DNA of 64,000 nucleotides from Dyadobacter beijingensis DSM 21582 (GCF_000382205.1 NZ_KB907786.1:1178001-1242000), one strand, 5' to 3'. Shown: positions 36,070 through 44,149, counted from the first letter of the stretch. Notes: a model not told the origin generated them from the letters alone. Program-made: numbers and translations.

Positions 36070-36312
36070 ATGAAAACTTATCAACTTAAACTCACATACC
36101 CCGAAACACTGAGTGTGCATCACATCACATCGCTGGTGGAATCGGTGAAGGGCGTCAGGATACAGCGATTGAACATCATCGGCCGCGGACGCGAGTTTGT
36201 GGGCGTTCTCGTGGTGGAAGCGTCGGGCCTGCTGCATTATGATTCGCTGGTGGAACGCATCCGTTCCCGCCAGGAGGTGCTGCTGGACGAGCCGGAAATC
36301 GCGCCACTTTAA
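36070..36312 (+). CDS. Small 80-aa protein, possible ACT-like fold
   Basis: An 80-residue protein of no family I can name. It reads as beta-alpha-beta-beta-alpha: MKTYQLKLTYP, a helix HHITSLVESVKG, the strands VRIQRLNIIG and EFVGVLVVEAS, then a helix LHYDSLVERIRSRQEVLL. This order and size recall ACT-like or ferredoxin-like sensor domains. It has no signal peptide. It has its own promoter-like region with a palindrome and precedes the three sulfatase genes by 96 bp. It might be a small ligand-binding or regulatory protein; this is an inference. Confidence 0.65.
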   Translation: MKTYQLKLTYPETLSVHHITSLVESVKGVRIQRLNIIGRGREFVGVLVVEASGLLHYDSLVERIRSRQEVLLDEPEIAPL

Positions 36313-36408
36313 ATGCTTGTGAATCAGTAGTTATTTGCATTGACGGACTCTTTTTTTTAAAATCTAAACCTTATACAGACCGGAACAGCCACCGAAGTTC
36401 CAATCACC

Positions 36409-37842
36409 ATGCGCAACCTTTTTAGCATTTGCATTCCGCTCACCGTACTGATTTTAATGTACACAGTTGTGGGTCGGTCTTCGGCCGTCGGCGCTGAGTC
36501 CACCAACGACACCAGGCATCCCGCCGGTAAGGCCCCCAATATCATCATTATTATGGCCGACGACCTCGACAGTCGCCAGCTGAGCTGCTATGGCGGGCAG
36601 AACCTGAAAACGACCCACATCGACGCATTGGCGAAGGACGGGTTGAAATTCCATAACCTCATTGCCTCCGAAGCGATGTGCGTGCCTACGCGCGCGTCGC
36701 TTTTCACGGGTTTGTACCCGGTGCGTCACGGCTCGTTCCAAAACCACAAGCCGGTGTACGACCATCTGAAAAGCGTGGGACATTACCTGGCCGACCAGGG
36801 GTACCGGGTAGGCCTCACCGGTAAAGACCACGTAACCAAGCCGAAAACCGTGTTCCCGTTCGACATCGTCGACGGTTTTGAACCCAACTGCGTGGCCCCG
36901 ACGGACGATTACCGCCTCGACGACGTGAAGAAATATATCACCACCGGCGATAAGCCGTACTGCCTGTTTGTGATGAGCATTAACCCCCACGCGCCGTGGA
37001 CGGTAGGCGACACGACGGAATTCGACGCGGCAAAGCTGAAATTGCCCGCGAACTGGGTGGATACGCCCGTTACACGCCGGCAATTTGTAAAATACCTCGC
37101 CGAAGTGCGGCGGCTGGATAACCAGGTCGGGGATATTCAGAAATTGCTGAAAGAGACCGGCCAGGACCAAAACACGATCCTGATCTTCCTCGGCGAGCAG
37201 GGGGCGCAGTTCCCTGGGGCTAAATGGAACCTGTACGACACGGGCCAGCGCAGCTCGATGCTCGTAAAATGGCCGGGTAGGGTGAAGCCGGGCACCGAAA
37301 CGCGTGCATTGGTACAATATGAAGACATTACCCCGACGCTGATCGACATTGCCGGGGGCAAACCGGTCGCGGGGCTTGACGGGCGCAGCTTTTTACCCGT
37401 CATTTCAGGCAAAAGCAAGGAGGCACGCAGCTACGCTTATGGCATTCACAACAACATTCCCGAAGGCGACCCGTACCCCATCCGCAGCATCCGCGACCAT
37501 CGCTATAAGCTGATCCTCAACCTGACGCCCGACAAGCCGTATTACAACCGATTCATGATGGACCGCAACCGCAAGGATCGCAATACCGTGTGGTTTTCGT
37601 GGGTAGACGATACGACCGACCCGAATGCCAAAAAGATCACCGAACGTTTCGAGCACCGCCCGGCAGTGGAATTTTATGATACGGAAAAAGACCCGTTCGA
37701 GCTGAAAAACCTGGCAGCCGATCCGCAATATGCTCAGCGCATTGCCGCATTGAAAACCGGGCTCGAAGCCTGGATGAAGCAGCAGGGCGACGAGGGCGCT
37801 TCCATCGATAAGGTGTATCCCAAAAAGCAGGAAGCGAAATGA
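36409..37842 (+). CDS. Sulfatase 1 (formylglycine-dependent, S1 family)
   Basis: A 477-residue exported sulfatase. A signal peptide covers about residues 1-28 (LTVLILMYTVVG). The N-terminal metal site IIIIMADDLD and the modification motif CVPTRASLFTG (Cys91, to be turned into formylglycine) are both complete. Further family residues are TGKDHVTKPK and a metal-site-like segment LIFLGEQGAQFPGAKWNLYD. It should remove sulfate esters or N-sulfate from a sugar; the arrangement resembles heparan N-sulfatase-like members, but substrate cannot be assigned. Its last 4 bases (ATGA) overlap the start of sulfatase 2. The linker after the signal peptide carries a weak copy of the CGGTC-type repeat. Confidence 0.92.
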   Translation: MRNLFSICIPLTVLILMYTVVGRSSAVGAESTNDTRHPAGKAPNIIIIMADDLDSRQLSCYGGQNLKTTHIDALAKDGLKFHNLIASEAMCVPTRASLFTGLYPVRHGSFQNHKPVYDHLKSVGHYLADQGYRVGLTGKDHVTKPKTVFPFDIVDGFEPNCVAPTDDYRLDDVKKYITTGDKPYCLFVMSINPHAPWTVGDTTEFDAAKLKLPANWVDTPVTRRQFVKYLAEVRRLDNQVGDIQKLLKETGQDQNTILIFLGEQGAQFPGAKWNLYDTGQRSSMLVKWPGRVKPGTETRALVQYEDITPTLIDIAGGKPVAGLDGRSFLPVISGKSKEARSYAYGIHNNIPEGDPYPIRSIRDHRYKLILNLTPDKPYYNRFMMDRNRKDRNTVWFSWVDDTTDPNAKKITERFEHRPAVEFYDTEKDPFELKNLAADPQYAQRIAALKTGLEAWMKQQGDEGASIDKVYPKKQEAK

Positions 37843-39665
37843 AACGGATCATTTGGTCACTAATAATGTTAACAGCCCTCGCCGGTCACCCACCCGCACT
37901 CGGCCGTCAGCCGTCAGCGGTCGTCGGTCAAAAACCCAACATCGGCGGTCAGCCGTCAGCAGTCGTCGGTCAAAAACCCAACATCGTCCTCATCATGACC
38001 GACGATCAGGGCTACGGCGATTTCGGTTTCACCGGCAACCCGCACGTGAAAACGCCGAATATCGACCGGCTTGCGGCCCGCTCGACGCGATTAACGAATT
38101 TCCACAACTCTCCCGTATGCGCCCCCACGCGTGCGAGCCTGCTCACGGGCCGCTACCACCAGCGTACGGGCGTGCACGACACCTACAACGGCGGGGCGAT
38201 TATGGCGGCGGAGGAGGTCACGTTGGCTGAAATTCTTTCCAAAAACGGGTATAAAACGGGTATCGTCGGCAAATGGCACCTGGGCGATAACTATCCGTTC
38301 AGGCCGTCGGACCAGGGATTTCAATACAGCCTCGTTCACGGCGGCGGCGGGGTAGGGCAGCCGGGAGATTTTTACGAGAATTTTATCCGCACCGACAGCA
38401 GCTATTTCAATACCACATTAGCGGAAAACGACCGCAAGGTGCAGCGGCAGGGCTATTGTTCGGATGTGTTCACCGATCAGGCGGTGCAGTTCCTGCGCGA
38501 AAAACGGTCGGCGCCATTCTTTTTGTATGTATCCTACAACGCGCCGCACACGCCGCTGCAACTGCCGAAAAAGTATGAGGATATGTACAAGGACCTCGCA
38601 TTCGACACGGAAACCGACAGGCAGGAGGGCAAAGCCTGGGCCAACATGACGGACGCCGACAAGGCCGCCGCCCGCAAGGTTTACGGCATGGCCACCAATA
38701 TCGACGATCATGTAGGCCGCATTCTCGCCGAACTTAAACAACAGGGGCTGGAAGATAACACGATCGTGATTTTCCTCACCGATAATGGCAACCAGCAGCT
38801 GCGCTTCAACACCGGTTTTCGGGGCCTGAAAGGCTCGGCCTGGGAAGGCGGTACCCGCGTACCGTTCCTGATTTCGGGTGCCGGGCTTTTCGAAGCAAAT
38901 AAGGAAGTGAATGCATTAACGGCACATATCGACGTGCTCCCTACCCTGCTCGAAGCGGCGAAAATCCCTTTGCCCGCCCACATCAGAACCGACGGTCGTT
39001 CTGCATTGAAAACCATCCAGGGCAGGCTGGCCCCGGCACCGCGCAGCTTTTACAATGCCTGGAACCGCGGCTGGACGGAACCATACCGCAATGCCGCCTT
39101 TTACCGCGACCATTTCAAACTGGTAGCCGTCAATGCCGACGGCGACGACCTGAACACATTCGAACTGTTCGACCTGGACAAGGACCCGTATGAACAAAAC
39201 AACCTCGTACAATCGCAGCCCGCATTGGCACGGCAATTGAAAAAAGGCCTCGACAGCATTTTTACCGACATTTCAAACAGTCCGAACCTCACGCCCCGGC
39301 GCGTGATCGTAGGCTCCACGCACGAACCGCTCTCGATTCTTACCCGCCAGGACCTGGGCGGTACCAACATGGGCGCCTGGCTGGCCGACAAAGCCACCGG
39401 TTACTGGAATATCGCCATCGCGGAGGACGGCTTCTATCACCTCCGCTCTATCCACACCGGTACCATTGCCAAAGGCACACGCAGTCTCGTGCGCATCGGC
39501 CACGTACAACGCAGCGCGCTCGCGAAGGGCGACGGCCATGCGGTAACTATTCCGAACGTGTGGTTAAAGAAAGGCGATTATGTCGTAGAGTCCTGGTTTG
39601 AAGGGCCGGGAGGCGTAACGGGGCCATATTATCTGGAAATAGGGCGGTCGGTTTCAGGTAATTGA
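37839..39665 (+). CDS. Sulfatase 2 (arylsulfatase type) with C-terminal beta domain
   Basis: A 608-residue exported sulfatase. The start overlaps the previous stop by 4 bp, so translation is coupled. After a short signal peptide the linker has two copies of a 14-residue unit (QPSAVVGQKPNI) caused by a 42-bp tandem duplication at 37906-37989; the second copy runs into the native KPNIVLIMTDDQGYGD metal site. The modification motif is CAPTRASLLTG (Cys94). GKWHLGD and FLTDNGNQQLRF give the other active-site parts. After about residue 480 there is a beta-sandwich tail (GYWNIAIAEDGFYHLRSI). Substrate unknown, probably a sulfated sugar released by the SusC/D system. Confidence 0.93.
   Translation: MKRIIWSLIMLTALAGHPPALGRQPSAVVGQKPNIGGQPSAVVGQKPNIVLIMTDDQGYGDFGFTGNPHVKTPNIDRLAARSTRLTNFHNSPVCAPTRASLLTGRYHQRTGVHDTYNGGAIMAAEEVTLAEILSKNGYKTGIVGKWHLGDNYPFRPSDQGFQYSLVHGGGGVGQPGDFYENFIRTDSSYFNTTLAENDRKVQRQGYCSDVFTDQAVQFLREKRSAPFFLYVSYNAPHTPLQLPKKYEDMYKDLAFDTETDRQEGKAWANMTDADKAAARKVYGMATNIDDHVGRILAELKQQGLEDNTIVIFLTDNGNQQLRFNTGFRGLKGSAWEGGTRVPFLISGAGLFEANKEVNALTAHIDVLPTLLEAAKIPLPAHIRTDGRSALKTIQGRLAPAPRSFYNAWNRGWTEPYRNAAFYRDHFKLVAVNADGDDLNTFELFDLDKDPYEQNNLVQSQPALARQLKKGLDSIFTDISNSPNLTPRRVIVGSTHEPLSILTRQDLGGTNMGAWLADKATGYWNIAIAEDGFYHLRSIHTGTIAKGTRSLVRIGHVQRSALAKGDGHAVTIPNVWLKKGDYVVESWFEGPGGVTGPYYLEIGRSVSGN
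37906..37989 (+). repeat. 42-bp tandem duplication inside sulfatase 2
   Basis: Two copies of a 42-bp unit (37906-37947 and 37948-37989), differing at a few positions, starting with GTCAGCCGTCAGC and including the bases for KPNI. It keeps the reading frame and lengthens the linker after the signal peptide. The unit begins with the same CGGTCAGC-type sequence found between other genes of the window. Confidence 0.9.
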
Positions 39666-39731
39666 AATGCCGATGTGCATCGAAACAGCTCTGACAAATT
39701 TAGAAAGCCACAAAAAACATAATCCCGAAAA

Positions 39732-39753
39732 CGGCGGTCAGCGGTCAGCCGTC
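39732..39753 (+). repeat. CGGTCAGC-type repeat before sulfatase 3
   Basis: CGGCGGTCAGCGGTCAGCC followed by GTC, two and a half units of the degenerate GGTCAGC repeat. It lies 16 bp before the start chosen for sulfatase 3, in an otherwise featureless 103-bp spacer. Confidence 0.75.
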
Positions 39754-39768
39754 AAAAACAAAATCTCT

Positions 39769-41190
39769 ATGCTCAAAAAACTCCTGTTCGCCACCGCGCT
39801 CCTGCATGCCGTAACGTGGCAGGCCAGCGCCCAGAAGAAGACTGCCCCCAAGCCTCCCAACATTGTCCTGATCGTTTCCGACGACCATAGCGCGCCGTTT
39901 TTGAGCAGCTATGGCTACCCGCAGATCAAAACGCCGAATATCGACCGGCTGGCGGCCGAGGGGATCCGTTTCTCACGTGCGTACACGACTGCGCCCCAAT
40001 GTGTGCTTTCGCGGGCGGCCATCATGACGGGACGTAACACGCTCGACGTGCAGATGACCCGCTTTTCGGCCCCGCTCGACGCCTCGGTGACGTCTTATCC
40101 CGAGCTGCTGCGCAAAGGTGGCTACCATACCGGCATTCTCGGCCGCAATTTCCACCTCGACGGCAACCGCCGCGTGCCTGAAACGGTAGCCGTTTTGGAA
40201 AAATATGGCCTCGAAACCTTCAAAAATCGCGTCGATTACCTGAATGCCACCGGCAACCGCGACAGCATTTTCCAGCAATACACGGAATTCCTCGACAAGG
40301 CGCCCAAGGACAAACCATTCTTCGTACAGGTGGGTTACAGCGATCCGCACCGGATTTTTAATGCCAAAAACTTCGAACCAGATCCGCAGTCGCTCACATT
40401 GCCCAGACACTGGCCGGACACCAAAGGCGTGCGCGCCGATTTTGCATCCTACCTGGGCGAAATCCAGCGCCTTGACAGCGACGTAGGCCGGGTGTTGGAC
40501 GATCTGAAGAAACGCGGGCTGGAAGAAAATACGCTTGTCGTGTTCATCGGCGATAATGGCGGCGCATTGCTGCGCGGCAAAGGCACCTTGTACGACCTCG
40601 GCATTCACGTGCCGCTCATCATCCGGCATCCGAAACTGATCAAAGCCGGGCAGGTAAGCGACGCGCTCGTGTCCGGCATCGACATAGCGCCCACGTTTCT
40701 CACCGTCGCCGGCGTGCCCGTCCCGAAAGAAATCACCGGCAAAAGCCTCACTTCCGCATTTACCGATCCCCGGCAGGGCGGTCACGAGTACATTTTCGCC
40801 GTTCGCGGTGCGCACGGGCAGGGGTTACCGACCAACTCCTCCAATTTCGACCTGGGCAGGACCATTTTCAACAAAAAATACAAGCTGATCTACAACGCGA
40901 TCTGGCAGATCCCTTACCATCCCGTCGACTTTGCCGGGCAGCCTTTCTGGCTGGAATTGAAACAGCAGCACGCCGAGGGCAAACTGGACGAGAAGTTCGA
41001 CCAACTGCTCTTTGCAGAACGCCGTAAAATGTTCGAAATCTACGACTTGCAAGCCGATCCCGACGAGACGAACAATCTCTCCGGCAGAGCGGAAGTAGCG
41101 GCCGTCGAGCATGATCTGAAAGCCCGTTTGCAGGAATGGATGATTTTGAACCGCGATTATCTGCCGTTGCCCATCGCACCTGAAAATTAG
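39769..41190 (+). CDS. Sulfatase 3, with atypical CVLSR in place of CxPxR
   Basis: A 473-residue exported sulfatase. The frame is open back to an ATG at 39667, but the ATG at 39769 begins a proper signal peptide (MLKKLLFATALLHAVTWQA) and lies after a repeat, so it is taken as the start. The metal motif NIVLIVSDDHSAPFL is intact. At the modification site the sequence is CVLSRAAIMTG: Cys78 and Arg82 are kept, but the Pro or Ala normally two residues after Cys is Leu80. GRNFHLDGN replaces the usual GKWHLG, and FIGDNGGALLRGKG gives the second metal site. It may be modified with lower efficiency or be a family variant. Co-directional with sulfatases 1 and 2 and the dehydratase. Confidence 0.9.
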   Translation: MLKKLLFATALLHAVTWQASAQKKTAPKPPNIVLIVSDDHSAPFLSSYGYPQIKTPNIDRLAAEGIRFSRAYTTAPQCVLSRAAIMTGRNTLDVQMTRFSAPLDASVTSYPELLRKGGYHTGILGRNFHLDGNRRVPETVAVLEKYGLETFKNRVDYLNATGNRDSIFQQYTEFLDKAPKDKPFFVQVGYSDPHRIFNAKNFEPDPQSLTLPRHWPDTKGVRADFASYLGEIQRLDSDVGRVLDDLKKRGLEENTLVVFIGDNGGALLRGKGTLYDLGIHVPLIIRHPKLIKAGQVSDALVSGIDIAPTFLTVAGVPVPKEITGKSLTSAFTDPRQGGHEYIFAVRGAHGQGLPTNSSNFDLGRTIFNKKYKLIYNAIWQIPYHPVDFAGQPFWLELKQQHAEGKLDEKFDQLLFAERRKMFEIYDLQADPDETNNLSGRAEVAAVEHDLKARLQEWMILNRDYLPLPIAPEN

Positions 41191-41205
41191 ATTTGACCAA
41201 CCCCC

Positions 41206-42441
41206 ATGCCCATGTTCCGCCGAGATTTTCTGAAAGGCACCGCATTACTACCCGCTTTGTCGCTCGGTATTCCCGATGCCGACAACAGGCTTACCATCAC
41301 CGATATCCGCATTCATGAAGTGAAGGTGAACCAGCGGGGCAACTGGCATTTCGTGGAGCTCGTCACCAACAAGGGCCTCACGGGCCTGGGCGAAGCCTCG
41401 CACGGGTTTTCGGCGGCGGCAAAGGACGGCGTCAGCCAGCTGCGGGCGGAACTGAAAGATTTGTTTCAACTGGTCAAAGGAGAGTCGCCGTTCGCGGTGG
41501 AGCAGTACCGGCAGCGCGGGTTTCAGAAGGCATTCGAGCGGGGCAAGATCGCTGTTACGGCTTTCAGCGCCATCGAGCATGCGTTGTGGGACCTGAAAGG
41601 AAAGGCGCTCGGCGTGCCCGTGTACGAGCTGCTGGGCGGAAAGCTGCGCGATGAATTGAAGGTGTATGCCAATATCAACCGGGCCACCAACCAGCGCGAC
41701 GCCAATGGCCGCCGGCTGGTGAGCGCATTCCAGGCTAATGCGGAAAACGCATTGAAAAGTGGCTTCAAAGCCTTAAAACTGGCGCCTTTCGACGACATGA
41801 AGCCCTTGAAAACATCGGACGAAAAACAGATCGCTTCGGATATCGACTATGCCGTGGGCTGCATCGAAGCCGTGCGGAAAACCATCGGGCCGGACATCGA
41901 CCTGCTGATCGACGTACATAGCCATTTAAATGAGGAGCTCGCCATTTCCACGGCCAAACGCTTGGAGAGAGCCCGTCTCTACTGGTTTGAAGAGCCGGTA
42001 GACCCGCAGAAATTCCCCACCGAAACGCGCGCCATCACCGATGCGACCGCGCAGCCCTCGGCCGGGGGCGAATCGATATTCGGTCGCCAGGGATTCGCGG
42101 AGCTGATCGCCACGCGCGCGCTCGACGTGATCATGCCCGATGTGAAGCATTGTGGCGGCATCCAGGAGCTGCGGTTCATCGCGGCACTGGCCGAAACGGC
42201 CGGCAACATCGCCATTGCGCCCCATAACCCCAGCGGCCCCGTTTCCACGGCCGCCAGCGTCCAGGTATGCGCATCTATTCCGAACTTCTCCATTCTCGAA
42301 TACGCCTACGGCGAAGTGCCGTGGCGGGCGGAGCTGCTCTCGCCCATCGAACGGTTCGAGAACGGGCATATCCGCGTGCCCGACGCGCCCGGGCTGGGGC
42401 ATGTGTTGAATGCGGATTTGATCCGGAAATACGGGGTATGA
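41206..42441 (+). CDS. Mandelate racemase/muconate lactonizing-type dehydratase (enolase superfamily), with signal
   Basis: A 411-residue member of the enolase superfamily. A start at 41206 or 41212 gives MFRRDFLKGTALLPALSLGI, a twin-arginine-like signal (RRDFLKG), unusual for this mostly cytoplasmic family. The N-terminal cap (about residues 28-150) is followed by the barrel with FKALKLAPFDD, metal ligands in LLIDVHSH, YWFEEPV and AGGESIFG, and the DVIMPDVKHCGG and IAPHNPSGPVSTAAS segments typical of acid-sugar dehydratases such as galactonate dehydratase. It probably dehydrates an acid sugar made from the substrate of the sulfatases. The gene starts 15 bp after sulfatase 3. Confidence 0.88.
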   Translation: MPMFRRDFLKGTALLPALSLGIPDADNRLTITDIRIHEVKVNQRGNWHFVELVTNKGLTGLGEASHGFSAAAKDGVSQLRAELKDLFQLVKGESPFAVEQYRQRGFQKAFERGKIAVTAFSAIEHALWDLKGKALGVPVYELLGGKLRDELKVYANINRATNQRDANGRRLVSAFQANAENALKSGFKALKLAPFDDMKPLKTSDEKQIASDIDYAVGCIEAVRKTIGPDIDLLIDVHSHLNEELAISTAKRLERARLYWFEEPVDPQKFPTETRAITDATAQPSAGGESIFGRQGFAELIATRALDVIMPDVKHCGGIQELRFIAALAETAGNIAIAPHNPSGPVSTAASVQVCASIPNFSILEYAYGEVPWRAELLSPIERFENGHIRVPDAPGLGHVLNADLIRKYGV

Positions 42442-42454
42442 GTAAATAGCAAAT

Positions 42455-42545
42455 GCGCAAGAGGAGGCCCCGATGGAGCCCCTTGCATGCAGGTTGCATG
42501 GTGCTATAAACAGGGTGCCGCTCCGCGGCTAGAATCGGCAGCCTC
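42455..42545. repeat. Interspersed hairpin-rich element
   Basis: A non-coding stretch between the convergent dehydratase and YetF-type genes. It has a GGCCCC...GGAGCC arm (from about 42466), repeated TTGCATG words (42483-42500), a short AT-rich spacer CTATAAACAGGG and a GCCGC/GCGGC hairpin (42518-42530) ending in CGGCAGCC. I recall similar sequences (CCGCGGAGCGGCACC...TTTATAG) as dispersed intergenic repeats in Cytophagales; this is memory, not a search. Confidence 0.5.
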
Positions 42546-43242
42546 ACCCGACCCGCTTCGCATTTGAAGCCTCTACCCATTCACAAACATCGCATTCCGG
42601 ACATACGGGCAGCTTTTCGGAATGTGCGGCCTTCCGCACGCTGCCGCATTTGGCACAGGCGATGTATTCGTGGTTCTGATGGCTGCTGACCTTGTGCCGC
42701 AACTTATCCGGGAAAATCGGCAGGCCGTAGCGGACATCGTCGTCAGCATAGAAGAGGACGCTGAATTCCCCCGATGTTTCGATGAGTACGGTGCGCACCT
42801 GGCCCAGGTGTTCGACATTACGCAGCCGCAGTTCGGCGAAGAATTCGTCCTGCGATAGCCCCGAATCGCGGAATGCGTCCATCAGCAATTTGCCCTCGCG
42901 GATCACATACAGCGGCTCGCCTTCAAGTAGTTTTTCAATTTTGACAAAACGATCGGATAGGCGGGTAACGATAATGTAGAGTGAGATCACGACCAGGAAT
43001 ACGACAAAAGCCGGCAGAATGCCCACATCGTCGTAAAACATCGGGTCGCCTGCCGCCGAACCCAGGCCGATGATCAGCACGAGCTCGAAAATGGATAGCT
43101 GCTTGATGCCCCGTTTGCCCGAGGCGCGCAATGCGATGAGGATAATGAGGAACATGATCACCGTCCGCAGCACCACTTCCAGCAGAAAGGTAACGGGGTG
43201 GTCGTGCAGGAGGATTTTCCGCAGATCGGCTATTTCAAACAT
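42544..43242 (-). CDS. YetF-type (DUF421) membrane protein with C-terminal zinc ribbon
   Basis: A 232-residue protein. Residues about 18-105 hold three membrane helices and ASGKRGIKQLSIFELVLIIG, the DUF421/YetF signature. Residues 105-185 form the cytoplasmic YetF domain (EPLYVIREGKLLMDAFRDSG). The C-terminus carries four or five Cys in CAKCG and CPECDVCEW, which look like a zinc ribbon. The extra ribbon is not part of the basic YetF fold. Role unknown; family members are small membrane proteins linked to stress or spore functions in Bacillus. The sigma factor gene lies upstream on the same strand, with a repeat-filled spacer between. Confidence 0.88.
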   Translation of the reverse strand: MFEIADLRKILLHDHPVTFLLEVVLRTVIMFLIILIALRASGKRGIKQLSIFELVLIIGLGSAAGDPMFYDDVGILPAFVVFLVVISLYIIVTRLSDRFVKIEKLLEGEPLYVIREGKLLMDAFRDSGLSQDEFFAELRLRNVEHLGQVRTVLIETSGEFSVLFYADDDVRYGLPIFPDKLRHKVSSHQNHEYIACAKCGSVRKAAHSEKLPVCPECDVCEWVEASNAKRVG

Positions 43243-43286
43243 ACGTGGAATGGTTTACCACTATACGTGCAAAATGTGTGCCGAAG

Positions 43287-43400
43287 CGCTGACCGCTGAC
43301 CACCGACCGCTGATCACTGACCGCTGACCGCCATCAACATTCAGCCGTCGGCGGTCGGCCTTCGTCGGACGGTCGTCGGCGGTCAGCAGTCGGCGGTCAC
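43287..43400. repeat. Cluster of GCTGACC/GGTCAGC-type repeats
   Basis: About 114 bp filled with degenerate 6-8 bp words. The left part (43287-43331) reads GCTGACC repeatedly; after a short spacer the right part (43342-43398) reads GTCGGCGGTC and GGTCAGC, the opposite orientation, so the whole could fold into a long imperfect hairpin. It ends 3 bp before the sigma factor stop and may serve as its terminator. The same words occur in and near the sulfatase genes. Confidence 0.75.
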
Positions 43401-43403
43401 ACC

Positions 43404-44003
43404 CTACATCATACCCGCCAGCACCCACACGAGCACATTCACCACATACCCGAATTTGGTACGCAGCACGCGGAGGCACTTGCTGATGTGGAATTCTACG
43501 GTCTTTTCGGAGAGGTCGAGCAGCTGGGCGATTTCGCGGTTAGGCACGCCGCTGCGGCTCATTTCGAATACCTGCTTACTTTTTTCGGGTAATGCGGCCA
43601 GCTCGCGGGAGTAAATTTCCTGTACTTCTTTCAGCGAGAGCCATTCCTGCACGAGGTTGGCCGATTGCGACGAAAGCGTTTCGAGGTCGATGTCGTTCAG
43701 TGAAATCGTGTGCTGCACGAGCTGCTTCCGCAAATGCGAGATAATGCGGTTTTTCAGCGCCGAGAAAACGTAGAGGTTGAATGCTTTTTCAATGGTAATC
43801 CCCGCCCGCTGTAACCACAAATGCACGAACAGGTCCTGCACCAGGTCTTCCGCCACTTCACTGCTGCCCGTCTTGCGTAACGCGAGCGCGTAAAGCCTGC
43901 CCGAAAACCTGCGGTGCAGCTCGGCAAAGGCCAGCGAATCGTCCGAAACCTTTGCCAGCAGCCATAAATCCAGGTCGTCTCTATCGCGATAAGCCTTACT
44001 CAT
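43404..44003 (-). CDS. ECF RNA polymerase sigma-70 factor (FecI-like, Bacteroidota type)
   Basis: A 199-residue sigma factor with region 2 (residues about 25-95, FAELHRRFSGRLYALALR, VAEDLVQDLFVHLW) and region 4 (about 130-185, LAALPEKSKQVFEMSRSG, NREIAQLLDLSEKTVEFHIS). The C-terminal hydrophobic end (VVNVLVWVLAGMM) is typical of the Bacteroidota ECF group that is controlled by FecR and a SusC with STN domain. Unlike the common order it is divergent from fecR, with a 146-bp spacer. It probably directs transcription of the SusC/SusD/glycosidase genes. Confidence 0.95.
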   Translation of the reverse strand: MSKAYRDRDDLDLWLLAKVSDDSLAFAELHRRFSGRLYALALRKTGSSEVAEDLVQDLFVHLWLQRAGITIEKAFNLYVFSALKNRIISHLRKQLVQHTISLNDIDLETLSSQSANLVQEWLSLKEVQEIYSRELAALPEKSKQVFEMSRSGVPNREIAQLLDLSEKTVEFHISKCLRVLRTKFGYVVNVLVWVLAGMM

Positions 44004-44149
44004 TGGGTGCAGTCAGTCAACTGGTTTCAAAAGTAATAAGGATTCAAATAGTATTTGTTATAAAATTTCTTCAAAAGTCACTAGGGATGCGGCGCTGCCG
44101 TGCGTCCTGTTTGTAGGGAACTGAAATAAAAGGTCGTTGCGAACATTCC

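Noticed and set aside
39667-39768. N-terminal extension of sulfatase 3 from the upstream ATG
   Set aside because: It would put 34 residues, partly made of the GGTCAGC repeat, ahead of a perfect signal peptide.
43287-43400. CRISPR array
   Set aside because: The repeats are only 6-8 bp, degenerate and without regular unique spacers; no cas genes are near.
44028-44035. Minus-strand TACTTTTG as promoter of the sigma factor
   Set aside because: It matches the -7 form but has no TTG box at 17-23 nt, and lies within a short AT-rich stretch where such matches are common.
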